A DNA stretch of 64,000 nt from Nitrospinota bacterium (GTDB taxonomy: Bacteria > Nitrospinota > Nitrospinia > Nitrospinales > VA-1): the NCBI GenBank assembly GCA_027619975.1, contig JAQCGX010000001.1:1-64000 (forward strand). The letters are read 5' to 3'. Position 1 is the stretch's first letter. Each line of letters opens with the position of its first letter. A program made the translations under genes and the position numbers. A model generated the notes under the pieces. That model ran no database searches. It was not told where the DNA came from and saw only the letters and a list, made by a program, of their open reading frames with translations. Positions 1-9,145 of this stretch are shown in pieces.

Positions 1-527
1 TTTTCTTTATCAAGTTATTTAAAATGGAGATGTATCTACATTTCTTCTTGTATCGCATGAATCTCCAAGGCTATCCGTGTGGCTTGCCGGAGAGGATGTA
101 GAGGAGAAAAAAGCTGATATAAAGGGAGGGATTTTACCAGATTGCGTCGGGGATTTCATAAATAAGAGAATCTTTATATTTTATTAGTTAAATCAAAGAC
201 TGGATTGAATTTTTCGAGGCAACGTAATTTCTTTAGGTTTTGTCTACAAATAGGCTCTAATAATATGTGTTATTGTTATTAAGAAGGACAATTTGTACTG
301 CAATAACTTGATGCTTTTCCACTAAGAGTATTAGTGCTAGCATCTAATTGATCCAATTGGATTTATCTCTTATTGAATCTTCGTCCAAGAAGCCAGGAAA
401 AGTCTTGGCGAAATTGAATCGCATAATTTTCTCACCTTAATTGTTTGGACAAGTTAAGTAAAAAAAGAGGAACTTTAACTGCAAGATGGAAAATCTCGTT
501 TGAAACCAAAAAAAGATCGGTTGGCAC
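1..527. other. AT-rich region without a recognisable gene
   Basis: No convincing gene is visible. On the plus strand an open stretch runs from about 23 to 187. It would read as a plausible peptide tail but has no usable start codon, so it could be the decayed end of a gene. The remainder is AT-rich and presumably holds the promoter of the gene at 528, but I cannot point to clear -35 and -10 boxes. Confidence 0.4.
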
Positions 528-1613
528 ATGAATTTTTTGAAGAATATCCTTTTGGCTATTGTCACTTTCGTTCTATTTTTAATTTTTCTCGAATATGTCG
601 CTTTAAAATACTTTATACCAACCACGGATGTCGCCCGAGTCGAGCATGATGACGGTATCACTCATTATAAGGCTCTTCAGAAAGGCACAATAAGGCTGGC
701 GAATGAATATTCCGCACTTTTCTCAATCAATGAAGATGGATGGAATTCGCATCACGACAAATACTTCCAAGAAAGAAACAATAAAACCAGAATCGCAGTC
801 ATCGGTGATTCCTATATTGCGGCCCTGGAACCGGGTTATCTAAAAGCGATACCTAATCTTCTGGAACAACGGTTAGGGCCGGACCATTTCGAAGTGTATG
901 GATTCGGCATCGGAGCGGCGCATCTTGCTCAATATCTGCATATATTTAGAAACGAAGTCTTGAAATATGATCCAGACATTGCTGTTTTCTTAATCATTCA
1001 TAACGATTTTGCTCCCTCGTATAGAAAAGATCTCATGGCTTCCGGCAGGTATGGAGGGACATTTCTTACCCTTTCCCTTTCGGGTAACAGAATTAAAGAA
1101 ATTCCTCCGAAACCCTATGATCCCTCCTGGGACAGCCTCCTAGACATACGTTTACTCCGGTTCATGTTTTATCAATACAAACTTAGAACCAAAATAAATT
1201 ATATAAAAAGCTTGGTCCTCAACGAACAGTATCAAATGAATATGAGCGTCAAGGATTTGGAAGGGAGTTTCGACAACGATCTTCTGATTGCTGACTATGT
1301 TGTGAAAAATATCGCATCCTTTGCAAAAGAAAAAAATATAAAGCTCATCTTTGCTATGAATGGGGATACTTGGTCGATATACAATCAAGACACCAGCAAT
1401 AAGCCTAACAATACATTAAAGTTTAATGTAGCTATGAGACAAATCGTGGAAAAACATGGTGGAAGATTCATTGATTTGCATAAAAACTTTCTCAGGGATT
1501 ATCAAGAGAATCATGAAAGATTCGAGTTTAAAACCGATGGGCACTGGAACCCCTATGGGCATCAGGTGGCGACAAAACCTATTTACAAGGCGATACAAGA
1601 ATTAATTCAATAA
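528..1613 (+). CDS. SGNH/GDSL-type hydrolase-like membrane-anchored protein
   Basis: This 361-residue protein has one N-terminal membrane segment (about residues 6-28) followed by an SGNH-hydrolase-like domain. The nucleophile motif GDS is at residues 93-95, and the C-terminal acid/His pair lies in DGHWNP with D337 and H339. This arrangement is typical of SGNH esterases and AlgX/DltD-like O-acetyl transfer or removal enzymes acting on extracytoplasmic polysaccharide. It lies upstream of an O-antigen ligase-like gene and a dTDP-sugar epimerase, which supports a cell-surface glycan role. The substrate is unknown. The start at 528 places the hydrophobic anchor directly at the N-terminus. No strong ribosome binding site is visible. 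Confidence 0.75.
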   Translation: MNFLKNILLAIVTFVLFLIFLEYVALKYFIPTTDVARVEHDDGITHYKALQKGTIRLANEYSALFSINEDGWNSHHDKYFQERNNKTRIAVIGDSYIAALEPGYLKAIPNLLEQRLGPDHFEVYGFGIGAAHLAQYLHIFRNEVLKYDPDIAVFLIIHNDFAPSYRKDLMASGRYGGTFLTLSLSGNRIKEIPPKPYDPSWDSLLDIRLLRFMFYQYKLRTKINYIKSLVLNEQYQMNMSVKDLEGSFDNDLLIADYVVKNIASFAKEKNIKLIFAMNGDTWSIYNQDTSNKPNNTLKFNVAMRQIVEKHGGRFIDLHKNFLRDYQENHERFEFKTDGHWNPYGHQVATKPIYKAIQELIQ

Positions 1614-1671
1614 TGATTTTTAATTAGTCTAAGGGTTTACTATAAATAGGGAAGCCCGTATAATTCTTCCC

Positions 1672-1700
1672 GGTTTGTTTCACCAAACCATTTTCTCCTT
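1672..1700 (+). terminator. Possible terminator after the SGNH gene
   Basis: A short hairpin (GGTTTG, five-base loop, CAAACC, 1672-1689) is followed by a T-rich run. It lies 59 bases after the SGNH gene stop. The stem is only six pairs, so support is moderate. Confidence 0.35.
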
Positions 1701-1775
1701 TTTCTTTGATGAAAACCTCCGTTTAATGACAAATATTTCCTTCTCACAGCCCAATGGTTATTTTCAACTGCCAGT

Positions 1776-2966
1776 ATGTCTGCAATAGATACCACTCACC
1801 GTTGGCTTCCAGTACTGGACAAGATTTTGACTGCCAGTTTGATTCTGTTCGTGATGTTTTCGATGTTTTCCATCAGCATCACGCAAATCGCCTTTGCCGT
1901 GGGAACGGTGGCCTGGTTGACGAAAGTTTCCCTGACCAAATCCTGGAGCCGGGTCCGGTTTCCTTTGGGGATTCCTTTTTTACTTTTTATTCTCGCCAGT
2001 ATTCTGGCGGTGGCTCTGGCGGTCGATCCCGGCTATAGTTATAAATCGCTAAAAAAGCTCCTGCAAATCCTCATCTTTTTCTGGGCGGTCAATAGTGTCA
2101 GGGATGAGAAGCAAAGGGATTTCCTGGTCCTGGTTTTGGTCGCGGCGGGCTGTATTTCGGCCCTGGTTGGAATTTCCCAGGGGTTGTTGACCCCGGTCAC
2201 CACAGAAACCCGTGTAGAAGGAACCATGAGCGTCTATATGACGTTTGCGGGGATTCTGATGCTGGTGGGGCTGGTGGCTCTGGGACGTTTATTATTCCGT
2301 CAGCCCAGAGAAAACTGGCTGGGTGGTGCGGTATTTTTAATCGTCATTTGCCTGCTTCTCACCTTGACACGGCAAGCCTGGCTGGGATTCATGACAGGAT
2401 TTGTATTTCTGGTGTTGGTCTGGAGGATACGGTTGCTTTGGGGCGTTCCGGTTTTGCTGGTTCTGGTTTTGCTGTTTTCCCCTGTGGGTGTGAAGGACCG
2501 GCTTCATTCAATGGTTAACTTGCAGGACTGGACCTTTCAGTCCCGTCTGGCGCTCTGGCAGGGTGGCTGGGAGGTGTTCAAGGATTATCCTGTGACGGGG
2601 TGTGGCTTTCGGTGTATGGATTTAGTACATACCAACTACCCGGACCCGACGGGATACATTAAAAAATACCGGGGGATGCATAACAATTTTGTCCAGCTGG
2701 CGGTGGACACGGGTATTCTGGGTTTGAGCGCGTGGATTTCTATATGGGTAGGGTTTTTTCTGTATTTTTTCAGGAAATCCCGCGATTCAGCAGAGAGGAC
2801 TTACACTCGATGGGTCCTGCCGGGTTGTGCCGCCGCAGTTCTCGGTTTTTTGGCCGGGGGATTGTTTGAAGTAAATTTTTACGATTCGGAAGTTGCCATG
2901 CTGTTATATTTCATCATGGCATTGCCTTTTATGAATCAGAACTCAGAACCGGGAGAGAAGGTCTAA
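1776..2966 (+). CDS. O-antigen ligase/polymerase-like membrane protein
   Basis: This 396-residue protein has about ten to twelve hydrophobic segments and a long periplasmic loop in the C-terminal half (about residues 245-305). It carries the HNNFVQLAVDTGILGL-type motif that is characteristic of the Wzy/WaaL (O-antigen ligase, Wzy_C) superfamily. Such proteins join or polymerise lipid-linked glycans at the periplasmic face of the inner membrane. I cannot tell whether this is a ligase or a polymerase. The neighbours are an SGNH-like gene and a dTDP-4-dehydrorhamnose epimerase gene, all plausible in surface polysaccharide assembly. Its stop codon overlaps the end of a small convergent gene by four bases. 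Confidence 0.85.
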   Translation: MSAIDTTHRWLPVLDKILTASLILFVMFSMFSISITQIAFAVGTVAWLTKVSLTKSWSRVRFPLGIPFLLFILASILAVALAVDPGYSYKSLKKLLQILIFFWAVNSVRDEKQRDFLVLVLVAAGCISALVGISQGLLTPVTTETRVEGTMSVYMTFAGILMLVGLVALGRLLFRQPRENWLGGAVFLIVICLLLTLTRQAWLGFMTGFVFLVLVWRIRLLWGVPVLLVLVLLFSPVGVKDRLHSMVNLQDWTFQSRLALWQGGWEVFKDYPVTGCGFRCMDLVHTNYPDPTGYIKKYRGMHNNFVQLAVDTGILGLSAWISIWVGFFLYFFRKSRDSAERTYTRWVLPGCAAAVLGFLAGGLFEVNFYDSEVAMLLYFIMALPFMNQNSEPGEKV

Positions 2967-3196
2967 TTCTTTTTGAATGTGGGCCGACGGATGGCTCCCA
3001 ATTGCTCGAATAAACGAGGGCTGTCTTTGAGGCTGGCCTTGACGCGCATGACTTCTTTGCGGATGGTTTCGGCATCGTTTCCAAAAATGGTCAGAAATTC
3101 AGGCTTTTTCGATGAGAAGTCTTTTGATGTGAGAGGCTTCCTTCGAAGTGGCGTTGTTTTAACAAATTCCGGTTTTTTATCAGGTTTTGCCTTCAT
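2963..3196 (-). CDS. Small basic hypothetical protein
   Basis: This is a 77-residue Lys/Arg-rich protein that I do not recognise. The N-terminal half is low in complexity and basic (KPDKKPEFVK, RRKPLTSKD). The C-terminal half looks like a short amphipathic helix with a conserved-looking FGNDAETIRKEV segment. It is convergent with the O-antigen ligase-like gene and overlaps its last four bases. It ends in TAG. It resembles in character the other small basic proteins of this window (16529, 24709, 38529). Confidence 0.5.
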   Translation of the reverse strand: MKAKPDKKPEFVKTTPLRRKPLTSKDFSSKKPEFLTIFGNDAETIRKEVMRVKASLKDSPRLFEQLGAIRRPTFKKN

Positions 3197-3410
3197 AGTG
3201 GATGACTTTTTGGGAGTGGTTTTAATACCTGGATTTCTCAGTCCAGAAAGAAAAAAATAACAGAAAATGATTCACTCTTATCGAAGAGTTTGAGAAAAAC
3301 CTTTATCCTTTTTTCAAGAGGGCTTATATTTTTTTAAGTTTTAAACCTGATTGTTAAGTTAACCAATGAAATTACAAGGTGAAAGACTTGAACTTTTGAT
3401 GCAGGCATAA

Positions 3411-3428
3411 TGTGAAAATGTTTTCACA
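3411..3428. promoter_or_regulatory. Perfect 8-2-8 palindrome upstream of rfbC
   Basis: TGTGAAAATGTTTTCACA is a perfect inverted repeat with eight-base arms. It is located 45 bases before the epimerase start codon. It has no T tract after it, so it looks like an operator rather than a terminator. The ends resemble CRP/FNR-family half-sites (TGTGA/TCACA), but the spacing is eight rather than six. Confidence 0.45.
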
Positions 3429-3473
3429 AATTCCTAATTTATTTCCAATCAATCATTTTTATTTAAAAAAACC

Positions 3474-4001
3474 ATGAAGGTAACAAAGACAGAATTAGAA
3501 GGCGTTTTAATCATCGAACCTGAGGTCCATTCCGATTCACGAGGTTCTTTTTACGAGAGTTATGTCCAAAAAAAATATCAAGCGCATGGTATCAATTGTG
3601 AATTTATTCAAGACAATCATTCACTGTCAAAAAAAGGAGTGCTGAGAGGTCTGCATTTTCAGGAGAACCCAGGCCAGGCCAAACTGGTACGGGTCACTCG
3701 GGGAGAAGTGTTTGATGTGGCTGTGGATATCCGAAAAAATTCTCCAACGTTCGGTAAATGGAGCGGGGTGTGTCTTTCCGCAGAAAATCATCGGCAACTT
3801 TACATCCCTATCGGGTTTGCGCATGGGTTTTGCGTATTGAGTGAAACCGCGGAATTTCTTTATAAATGTTCGGAATATTACGCTCCCTCCGGCGAGCGGG
3901 GTATCCTCTGGAACGACCCTGATATTGGAATCGCCTGGCCCATTACAGACCCCATCCTGTCTGAAAAGGACACAAGGCTTCCCCGCCTGCGTGATATTTG
4001 A
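3474..4001 (+). CDS. rfbC: dTDP-4-dehydrorhamnose 3,5-epimerase
   Basis: This 175-residue cupin-fold protein matches the RmlC/RfbC family over its full usual length. The RGLHFQ motif carries the catalytic His (H61), preceded by IQDNHS. Further on are the AHGF motif and the E-F-LYK-S-YY segment holding the conserved Tyr, and the NDPDIGIAWP motif near the C-terminus. The enzyme epimerises C3 and C5 of dTDP-4-keto-6-deoxyglucose in dTDP-L-rhamnose synthesis. The other rml genes are not in the window, so it is an isolated member or the sugar pathway is split. A palindrome at 3411 lies in its leader. Confidence 0.9.
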   Translation: MKVTKTELEGVLIIEPEVHSDSRGSFYESYVQKKYQAHGINCEFIQDNHSLSKKGVLRGLHFQENPGQAKLVRVTRGEVFDVAVDIRKNSPTFGKWSGVCLSAENHRQLYIPIGFAHGFCVLSETAEFLYKCSEYYAPSGERGILWNDPDIGIAWPITDPILSEKDTRLPRLRDI

Positions 4002-4223
4002 TTCTTCCTAAATTTAAAAAGTTTTAACCTTCCTGGTGGATTCCGTACCCCAGAAACATGCCTGCTTGAGCAAATTTTACTAAGTTCTGAAAATATCCGA
4101 AAATGCCGATTAAAAATTTTTTAAACAAATAGGTCATTTTTTGCTAATTAAATTATTAGTTTTAGCCGTTAGAGGACATAGATAGGAAGCAATTCTTGGA
4201 ATTGTTAAAATTGGTCCAATCTA

Positions 4224-4985
4224 ATGGCAATCTCAGAAATTTTTGCACAAACACCCATATTTGATAGCCGCAGTTACTCGGCCTCAGTCCAGGCCGCTTT
4301 CACTGGGGGACTCAGCCTCAAAACGCGAGAGGGGGACCGGGTCGACCTTTCTTTCGCAAACGAGCAATCCCTCGCAGGGTCGGAATCCCAAACCAAAACT
4401 AGTGATGATGGAACCGTTAGTGAAATTTCATCCTCTGCCGTAGCGGCTTCCCAATATTCTCTGGCCGTCCAGGGAGATTTGAACGAAGAGGAGTTGAACG
4501 CCATTCAACGGCTGGTCGATCAGGTCGGGCCGATTGCCCGCAGTTTCTTTGCTCGGGCCGAAATCGATTTGGAGGGCATCACCGGGGTTCTCGCCGGTTC
4601 ACTTGGCGTGATCACGGAGATTGAACTGGAACTTGAGCGGGTGATAACCACCACCTTTTCTTTTCAGGAAATTTCTTCCAATAGACCCATTGAGATTTCT
4701 GACCCTGGCAGTGTAGGAAGTGGCGGGTTTTCACAGGAGTCGATCAATACGGATGCAATCAGAAATCTTCCTGAATTGGTATTTGCCGCTGTCGAGGCCG
4801 AATTAAAGACACAGGCCGACCAGTTGCCAAAAGGGAAAACTATTTTACGGTCATTGAATGATCTGATGGCTTTACTGCAGGAACAGTTGGGCCAATTTCT
4901 GAGTCCGTTGAAGTATAGCGCAGAACCCCGCTTGAAACCTCTCCCTCAGGGAATTGAGACCGCTTCCCCCGTTGTTCAAGTTTAA
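4224..4985 (+). CDS. DUF5610-like hypothetical protein
   Basis: This is a 253-residue, mostly hydrophilic protein without a signal peptide. The central segment YSLAVQGDLNEEELNAIQRL, followed by VDQVGPIARSFFARAEIDLE, resembles the DUF5610 family (a conserved GDL-EEEL-AI helix followed by a FF segment). Function is unknown. Related proteins in other bacteria often have a Ser/Thr-rich N-terminus like the one seen here. It stands alone between rfbC and a convergent SDR gene. Confidence 0.6.
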   Translation: MAISEIFAQTPIFDSRSYSASVQAAFTGGLSLKTREGDRVDLSFANEQSLAGSESQTKTSDDGTVSEISSSAVAASQYSLAVQGDLNEEELNAIQRLVDQVGPIARSFFARAEIDLEGITGVLAGSLGVITEIELELERVITTTFSFQEISSNRPIEISDPGSVGSGGFSQESINTDAIRNLPELVFAAVEAELKTQADQLPKGKTILRSLNDLMALLQEQLGQFLSPLKYSAEPRLKPLPQGIETASPVVQV

Positions 4986-5033
4986 TTCTCTCCTGAACAT
5001 TTTTGGGCGTGTAGCATAAACTTAACGTGGCCG

Positions 5034-5792
5034 TCATGGCATCAATGCGCCATTGTTGATGTCGAAAGTTTGCCCGGTGAATGATGTCTGCGCGTCTGAA
5101 ATTAAAAATGAGATAAATTGGGCGATCTCGTTCGGTTCGGACATTTTGCCGAGCGGAACCTGGGCCATCGCCTGTTCATACGCTTCTTCCCTGGAGATGT
5201 TGAGCGCGTTGGCGAACCCATCAAGTCCCTCATGCGCCATGGCGGTGTTGACCCAGCCAGGACATATGGCGTTGACCAGGATTTTGTCGGCAGTCAATTC
5301 CGAAGCCAGAGAGCGCATCAATCCCAGCAGGCCGGCTTTCGAAGCGCAATAGGCAGAGTAGCCCGGAACCCCCAGCCGAGCCAGGATGGAAGAAACGATC
5401 ACGATTTTTTTGTAAGGGTCCGGGTTTTTTTTCAGGAACGGAAGGCATTCCTGAATGGTGAAATAACTGCCGGTTAGATTGGTGTCGATGATCTCCTGCC
5501 AGGGATCTTTCTCGGAATAATGATTTTCCCCGCCTATTCCTGCATTGGCCACTACGGCATAAAGAGATTGGATTCCACTTTGCGTCAGGGCTTTACCAAT
5601 TTCGTACGGTTGCCTGATGTCGCAGGAAAAACTTTGATGGGCTTCGGGATTTTTTAATGATTCCCGAGTGCTCTCCAGGGAGTTCAGGTTTCGACCCAGG
5701 AGAAGCAGGGAATAGTCCTGCCCGGCCAGAAGCGTTGCTATAGCCTTTCCAATTCCCTGACCGGCGCCCGTTACCACAATCGATTTTTTCAT
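5034..5792 (-). CDS. SDR family NAD(P)-dependent oxidoreductase
   Basis: This 252-residue classical short-chain dehydrogenase has the N-terminal TGAGQGIG cofactor motif, NAGIGG, the catalytic Ser in VSSILAR and the YSAYCASK catalytic Tyr/Lys pair. The C-terminal FDINNG is typical of 3-oxoacyl-ACP reductase-like (FabG-like) members. The substrate cannot be predicted from the sequence. It is transcribed in the same direction as the SirB1-like gene 19 bases upstream, so the two may be co-transcribed. Confidence 0.85.
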   Translation of the reverse strand: MKKSIVVTGAGQGIGKAIATLLAGQDYSLLLLGRNLNSLESTRESLKNPEAHQSFSCDIRQPYEIGKALTQSGIQSLYAVVANAGIGGENHYSEKDPWQEIIDTNLTGSYFTIQECLPFLKKNPDPYKKIVIVSSILARLGVPGYSAYCASKAGLLGLMRSLASELTADKILVNAICPGWVNTAMAHEGLDGFANALNISREEAYEQAMAQVPLGKMSEPNEIAQFISFLISDAQTSFTGQTFDINNGALMP

Positions 5793-5811
5793 AATTCTAT
5801 ATCCCGAAAAA

Positions 5812-6693
5812 TTAAGGTGAGTTGGCGGGAAAACTACGGGGCGAACCTAACAATATATTAATATATTCTTTCAGATGCCGGGATTTTTCCAGTTCGTTGG
5901 TCTGATCGTAAGCCGCCACCAGATTGTTCATCATTCTTACCAGCGTTTCCCGATGAGTTGCCTGGGAAAGGTGGTGCTCCTCAAACTGGTGGCCAACGCT
6001 TTCCACCAAACGAATGCAGTCTTTCCTCTGGAGGATGCGCCCTTGATGAAACGGGTCAAAGTAAATGGGGTCGGTGGCGGAAGCATATTTTACAATATAA
6101 TGTCCGGGCAGGCCCACGCCAACGATGGGCAGATGCAGCCGCCTGGCGATCAACAGGCACAGGGCGGATAAGGTGATAGGAATTCCGGTTTTGCGCTCCA
6201 GGACTTTATTGAAGTAACTGTTGTCCGGGTCGGTATAACTTGAATCGTTGCCGGCAAACCCTTCCTCGATAAAAAGCAATCGGGTCATTTGTTGGACGAC
6301 CTGCTGAGGCGAATCGTCAGGATTCAAGCGGCTTCCAAGTTTTTCAGCGATCTTGTCCAGAAGGGCTGGTATTTTTTCCGGCCCGGTTCCAGGGTAACGA
6401 AACTGCATGAGAAAGATAACACCCTGTTCCAGATCAATATCCCCGCCTCGTGCCGAAAGCACCAACTGCCGGAATTTTTCTCCCAGTTGCCCAGGAAGAA
6501 TGGCTTGGATGATTTCACTGGCAAGGGCCCGGAGGTTGAGGTTTTCAGTTCGGGTGGCAATCTGCAGAAAGGGGAGGGCATCCTCTCCGATATGAATCAA
6601 TTGTTCGCGGACTTTGGTGCGGACAAACTCGTCCCTGTCATCAATAAGGCGGATGAGATGGGAAACCTGATTATTATCATTTGGAACGGTCAT
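5812..6693 (-). CDS. SirB1-like transglutaminase-family protein
   Basis: This 293-residue protein matches the SirB1/transglutaminase-like N-terminal family. It has a HEAT-like helical start (about residues 1-75), then a core with DPDNSYFNKVLERKTGIPITLS and VGLPGHYIVKY, and a C-terminal helical tail. The usual transglutaminase Cys is replaced by a Ser/Thr-rich segment here, as commonly seen in SirB1 proteins, so catalysis is doubtful. The start codon sits directly after the T tract of the upstream peroxiredoxin terminator, leaving no room for a Shine-Dalgarno site. No good internal start exists close by. It overlaps nothing and precedes the SDR gene. Confidence 0.75.
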   Translation of the reverse strand: MTVPNDNNQVSHLIRLIDDRDEFVRTKVREQLIHIGEDALPFLQIATRTENLNLRALASEIIQAILPGQLGEKFRQLVLSARGGDIDLEQGVIFLMQFRYPGTGPEKIPALLDKIAEKLGSRLNPDDSPQQVVQQMTRLLFIEEGFAGNDSSYTDPDNSYFNKVLERKTGIPITLSALCLLIARRLHLPIVGVGLPGHYIVKYASATDPIYFDPFHQGRILQRKDCIRLVESVGHQFEEHHLSQATHRETLVRMMNNLVAAYDQTNELEKSRHLKEYINILLGSPRSFPANSP

Positions 6694-6727
6694 AAAAAAA
6701 GCCCGGACGGTTGTTGTCCGCCCGGGC
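6694..6727 (-). terminator. Intrinsic terminator of the peroxiredoxin gene
   Basis: On the minus strand a ten-pair stem (GCCCGGGCGG, a short ACAACAA-type loop, CCGTCCGGGC, one G-U pair) is followed by seven T residues, 19 bases after the peroxiredoxin stop. The T run touches the ATG of the next gene, so readthrough or attenuation may control that gene. Confidence 0.85.
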
Positions 6728-6745
6728 GTTTTGAAAAATTAAAAG

Positions 6746-7381
6746 TTAAAGGTCGGGTTGCGGCGTCATTCTGAGATAAGGTTTGATTTCTGTAAACCCT
6801 TTAGGAAACTTCGCCGGAATGTCTTCCGTTTTGATGGCCGGGACCACAACACAATCGTCCCCATGCTTCCAGTCTACGGGTGTTGCCACCTGGTAATTTG
6901 CAGTTAACTGCAATGAATCGATGACACGCAGAATCTCATCAAAATTTCTTCCGGTGGAGGCCGGATAGGTCAGGGATAATTTAACGGTTTTATCCGGGCC
7001 GATGATGAATACCGTTCGCACGGTCAGGTTGTTAAGGGCGTTGGGGTGAATCATATCGTACAAAGTGGCGACATTTTTATCCGGGTCGGCGATGATAGGA
7101 TAATTCACCGTGCAATGCTGGGTCTCGTTGATGTCGCTGATCCAGCCTTTGTGGGAATCGATCGAGTCCACACTGACTGCAATCACTTTGACATTTCTTT
7201 TGTCAAACTCGCCCTTTAAATTAGCCACCCGTCCCAGTTCCGTAGTGCAAACCGGAGTGTAATCTTTAGGGTGCGAAAACAGGACTCCCCAACTGTCTCC
7301 CAGCCATTTGTGAAACTCGACTTTGCCTTCGCTGGTCTCGGCGGTAAAATCTGGCGCCGTATCTCCTAATCTGATAGACAT
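6746..7381 (-). CDS. 1-Cys (Prx6-type) peroxiredoxin
   Basis: This 211-residue thioredoxin-fold peroxidase has the active-site motif YTPVCTTELG with peroxidatic Cys45. It is followed by the C-terminal Prx6 extension (about residues 150-211, with VDWKHGDDCVV). Length and motifs fit the Prx6/AhpC-like 1-Cys family that reduces hydrogen peroxide and organic hydroperoxides. Nitrite oxidisers and other aerobes rely on such enzymes, but the electron donor cannot be read here. A strong terminator follows. The 400-base upstream region is shared with a divergent membrane-protein gene. Confidence 0.92.
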   Translation of the reverse strand: MSIRLGDTAPDFTAETSEGKVEFHKWLGDSWGVLFSHPKDYTPVCTTELGRVANLKGEFDKRNVKVIAVSVDSIDSHKGWISDINETQHCTVNYPIIADPDKNVATLYDMIHPNALNNLTVRTVFIIGPDKTVKLSLTYPASTGRNFDEILRVIDSLQLTANYQVATPVDWKHGDDCVVVPAIKTEDIPAKFPKGFTEIKPYLRMTPQPDL

Positions 7382-7785
7382 TTTATTTTCCCTTTTTGAA
7401 ATAATGTTTTAGTAAAATTTCCAAATACAATTTAAAAACTTAAAAAATAAGGTTCAGCAGGATTCGAAAAATCTTCACCTTCGGCAAGAGAATCCGTACC
7501 AAACTGATCTCAATTCACTATGCCTCCGTGTAAAAGAAGGCGTGGATTGTTCGCAAAAAAATCTCTAAAATTAAATCAATGCCTGCCGTTCCTTTGGAAT
7601 GGAGTGATTATATCATAAGATTATTGTTGGAACTGCGAAAAAACTTACCCGAAAATGACCCTATCCTATTGTATTTTAATAGCTAATATATGCTCATAAA
7701 TTGTGGAAGATAAGCCCTGAAGAGGTATCATGGGGGAAAAGATTCCCATTAAAATGATACTTTTGTTTAACGGAGTGATTACGTC
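7382..7785. other. Divergent intergenic region
   Basis: About 400 bases lie between the divergent peroxiredoxin and small membrane-protein genes. It is AT-rich and should contain both promoters. I see no RNA gene, repeat or clear regulator site (no convincing OxyR-like box). Confidence 0.4.
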
Positions 7786-8118
7786 GTGACCCAGGAAAAA
7801 CTTGCAGATACCCTGATTCTTCTTAAAAGAGTCTGGGCCTTGTTTTTAATCGCCGTCTATTTCATTGGTTTCATGAGTGAATACCACTTTCCAGGGATAC
7901 GAGAGGAGCCTCTGGCGGGAGAATCCGTTTTATGGAATGCCCAGAGAGTTCTGTTTTTTGGCCTGATGTTTGTCGGGTTTCTGATCGATGCCGTACAAAT
8001 GCGGGAAGATCGCCAAAAGGCGTTCTTATTTTTGTTTTTATCCCTGGTATTAGGAGGTCTTTCCAGTTGGATCCCTGCGATTCAATTTCAAGTCATATCG
8101 TATTTATCCGGCTTGTAA
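7786..8118 (+). CDS. Small multi-pass membrane protein, hypothetical
   Basis: This is a 110-residue protein with about three hydrophobic segments (residues 15-30, 50-66 and 78-105). I do not recognise a family. The GTG start at 7786 is preceded by GGAG about ten bases upstream, which supports this start. It is divergent from peroxiredoxin and precedes tRNA-Lys. Confidence 0.65.
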   Translation: MTQEKLADTLILLKRVWALFLIAVYFIGFMSEYHFPGIREEPLAGESVLWNAQRVLFFGLMFVGFLIDAVQMREDRQKAFLFLFLSLVLGGLSSWIPAIQFQVISYLSGL

Positions 8119-8229
8119 TTAACTTGATCCGATAATTTTTTACGCTGGGTCCTGGGGACTATTCGGTCTTGTTGACTCGTCGCATCGAAAGTGCTAGTTT
8201 ACCACTCCACTATTCAGTAAATGAAACGT

Positions 8230-8305
<76 letters not shown>

Positions 8306-8313
8306 AATATATC

Positions 8314-8347
8314 AATGGGTTATGTCTTTAAGGCGTAACCCATTTTT
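8314..8347 (+). terminator. Terminator of tRNA-Lys
   Basis: A perfect nine-pair stem AATGGGTTA/TAACCCATT with a 13-base loop ends in five T residues, nine bases after the tRNA. Confidence 0.8.
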
Positions 8348-8526
8348 ATTTGTGTAGGCACTATGTAGGCAAATTATTTAGAACAAGAAATAAGAAAATC
8401 AAAGAATGTAGTAATTGGTCTGGGCTATGATGTTCACTTATGGCCCAGGCTGTGTGAAAACGAAGATTATAGATGTTATTAAAAATGGTTTTTGACAATC
8501 AGTACCTTTTAAATACAATCCGATTT

Positions 8527-8928
8527 ATGCTGAATCGATCCATAGCCTGTATTTTTTTATTTTTTGGGGTTCTTGTTTGGACTTCAGGAGCAAGTGCGTC
8601 TCCTTTTCACCATCATGAAAAGAAAGCCCACGTATTGGAAAGCGCTACGGTGCAACATGCTTGCCCGCTGAAACATCATGAAAAAGTGCTTCCCTGTCCG
8701 CACGTTAAAAGTAAAAAGGACAATAATGAACGCCAAATTGCACCTGATTGTGGAGGATCTTCCACAGCCTCCATTCCTGCATCGGTGAATTTTTCAAAAA
8801 ACCTTTTATTCGTTTCTGATTCTTCCCTCATCGTGGCTGAAGATCAGACTGATAGCTTTAGCCTTAAATCCCCGCGTCACAAATTTTTCCTTCCATTCCA
8901 ATTGGACCATCCTCCGAAGTCGCTCTAA
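8527..8928 (+). CDS. His/Cys-rich exported protein, putative metal binder
   Basis: The protein is about 133 residues from the ATG at 8527, which places a signal peptide (RSIACIFLFFGVLVW..GASAS) at the N-terminus; an in-frame start at 8473 is less likely. The mature part is rich in metal ligands: PFHHHEKKAH, then QHACPLKHHE, PCPH and DCGG. The pattern of CPL-HH and CPH motifs suggests a periplasmic metal-binding or metal-sensing protein. It lies about 265 bases before a TonB-dependent receptor and probably serves the same uptake system. The metal identity (iron, copper, cobalt or nickel) is not shown by the sequence. Confidence 0.6.
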   Translation: MLNRSIACIFLFFGVLVWTSGASASPFHHHEKKAHVLESATVQHACPLKHHEKVLPCPHVKSKKDNNERQIAPDCGGSSTASIPASVNFSKNLLFVSDSSLIVAEDQTDSFSLKSPRHKFFLPFQLDHPPKSL

Positions 8929-9145
8929 CTTTTCTTTATTGTTTTAGTTCCCAAAAAAATATTCATTAGGTTTGTTCGCTCCTGAAAAGCCGTGCCTGCT
9001 TTTCCTGTTTGCGCGAACATTTGCAACTGGATGCGCTGTTTTTCCCTTGAAATGGTGAGCTCCGCCAGCAACAAGGCCCTCTGGATTTTTGGGAGATTCT
9101 CATATTGCCTCGCAAATTAACGAGGTGACATGAGGAAGTTTTTCA

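Noticed and set aside
8340-8370. Phage attachment site at the 3-prime end of tRNA-Lys
   Set aside because: No integrase and no duplicated tRNA end are visible; the sequence after the tRNA is a normal terminator.
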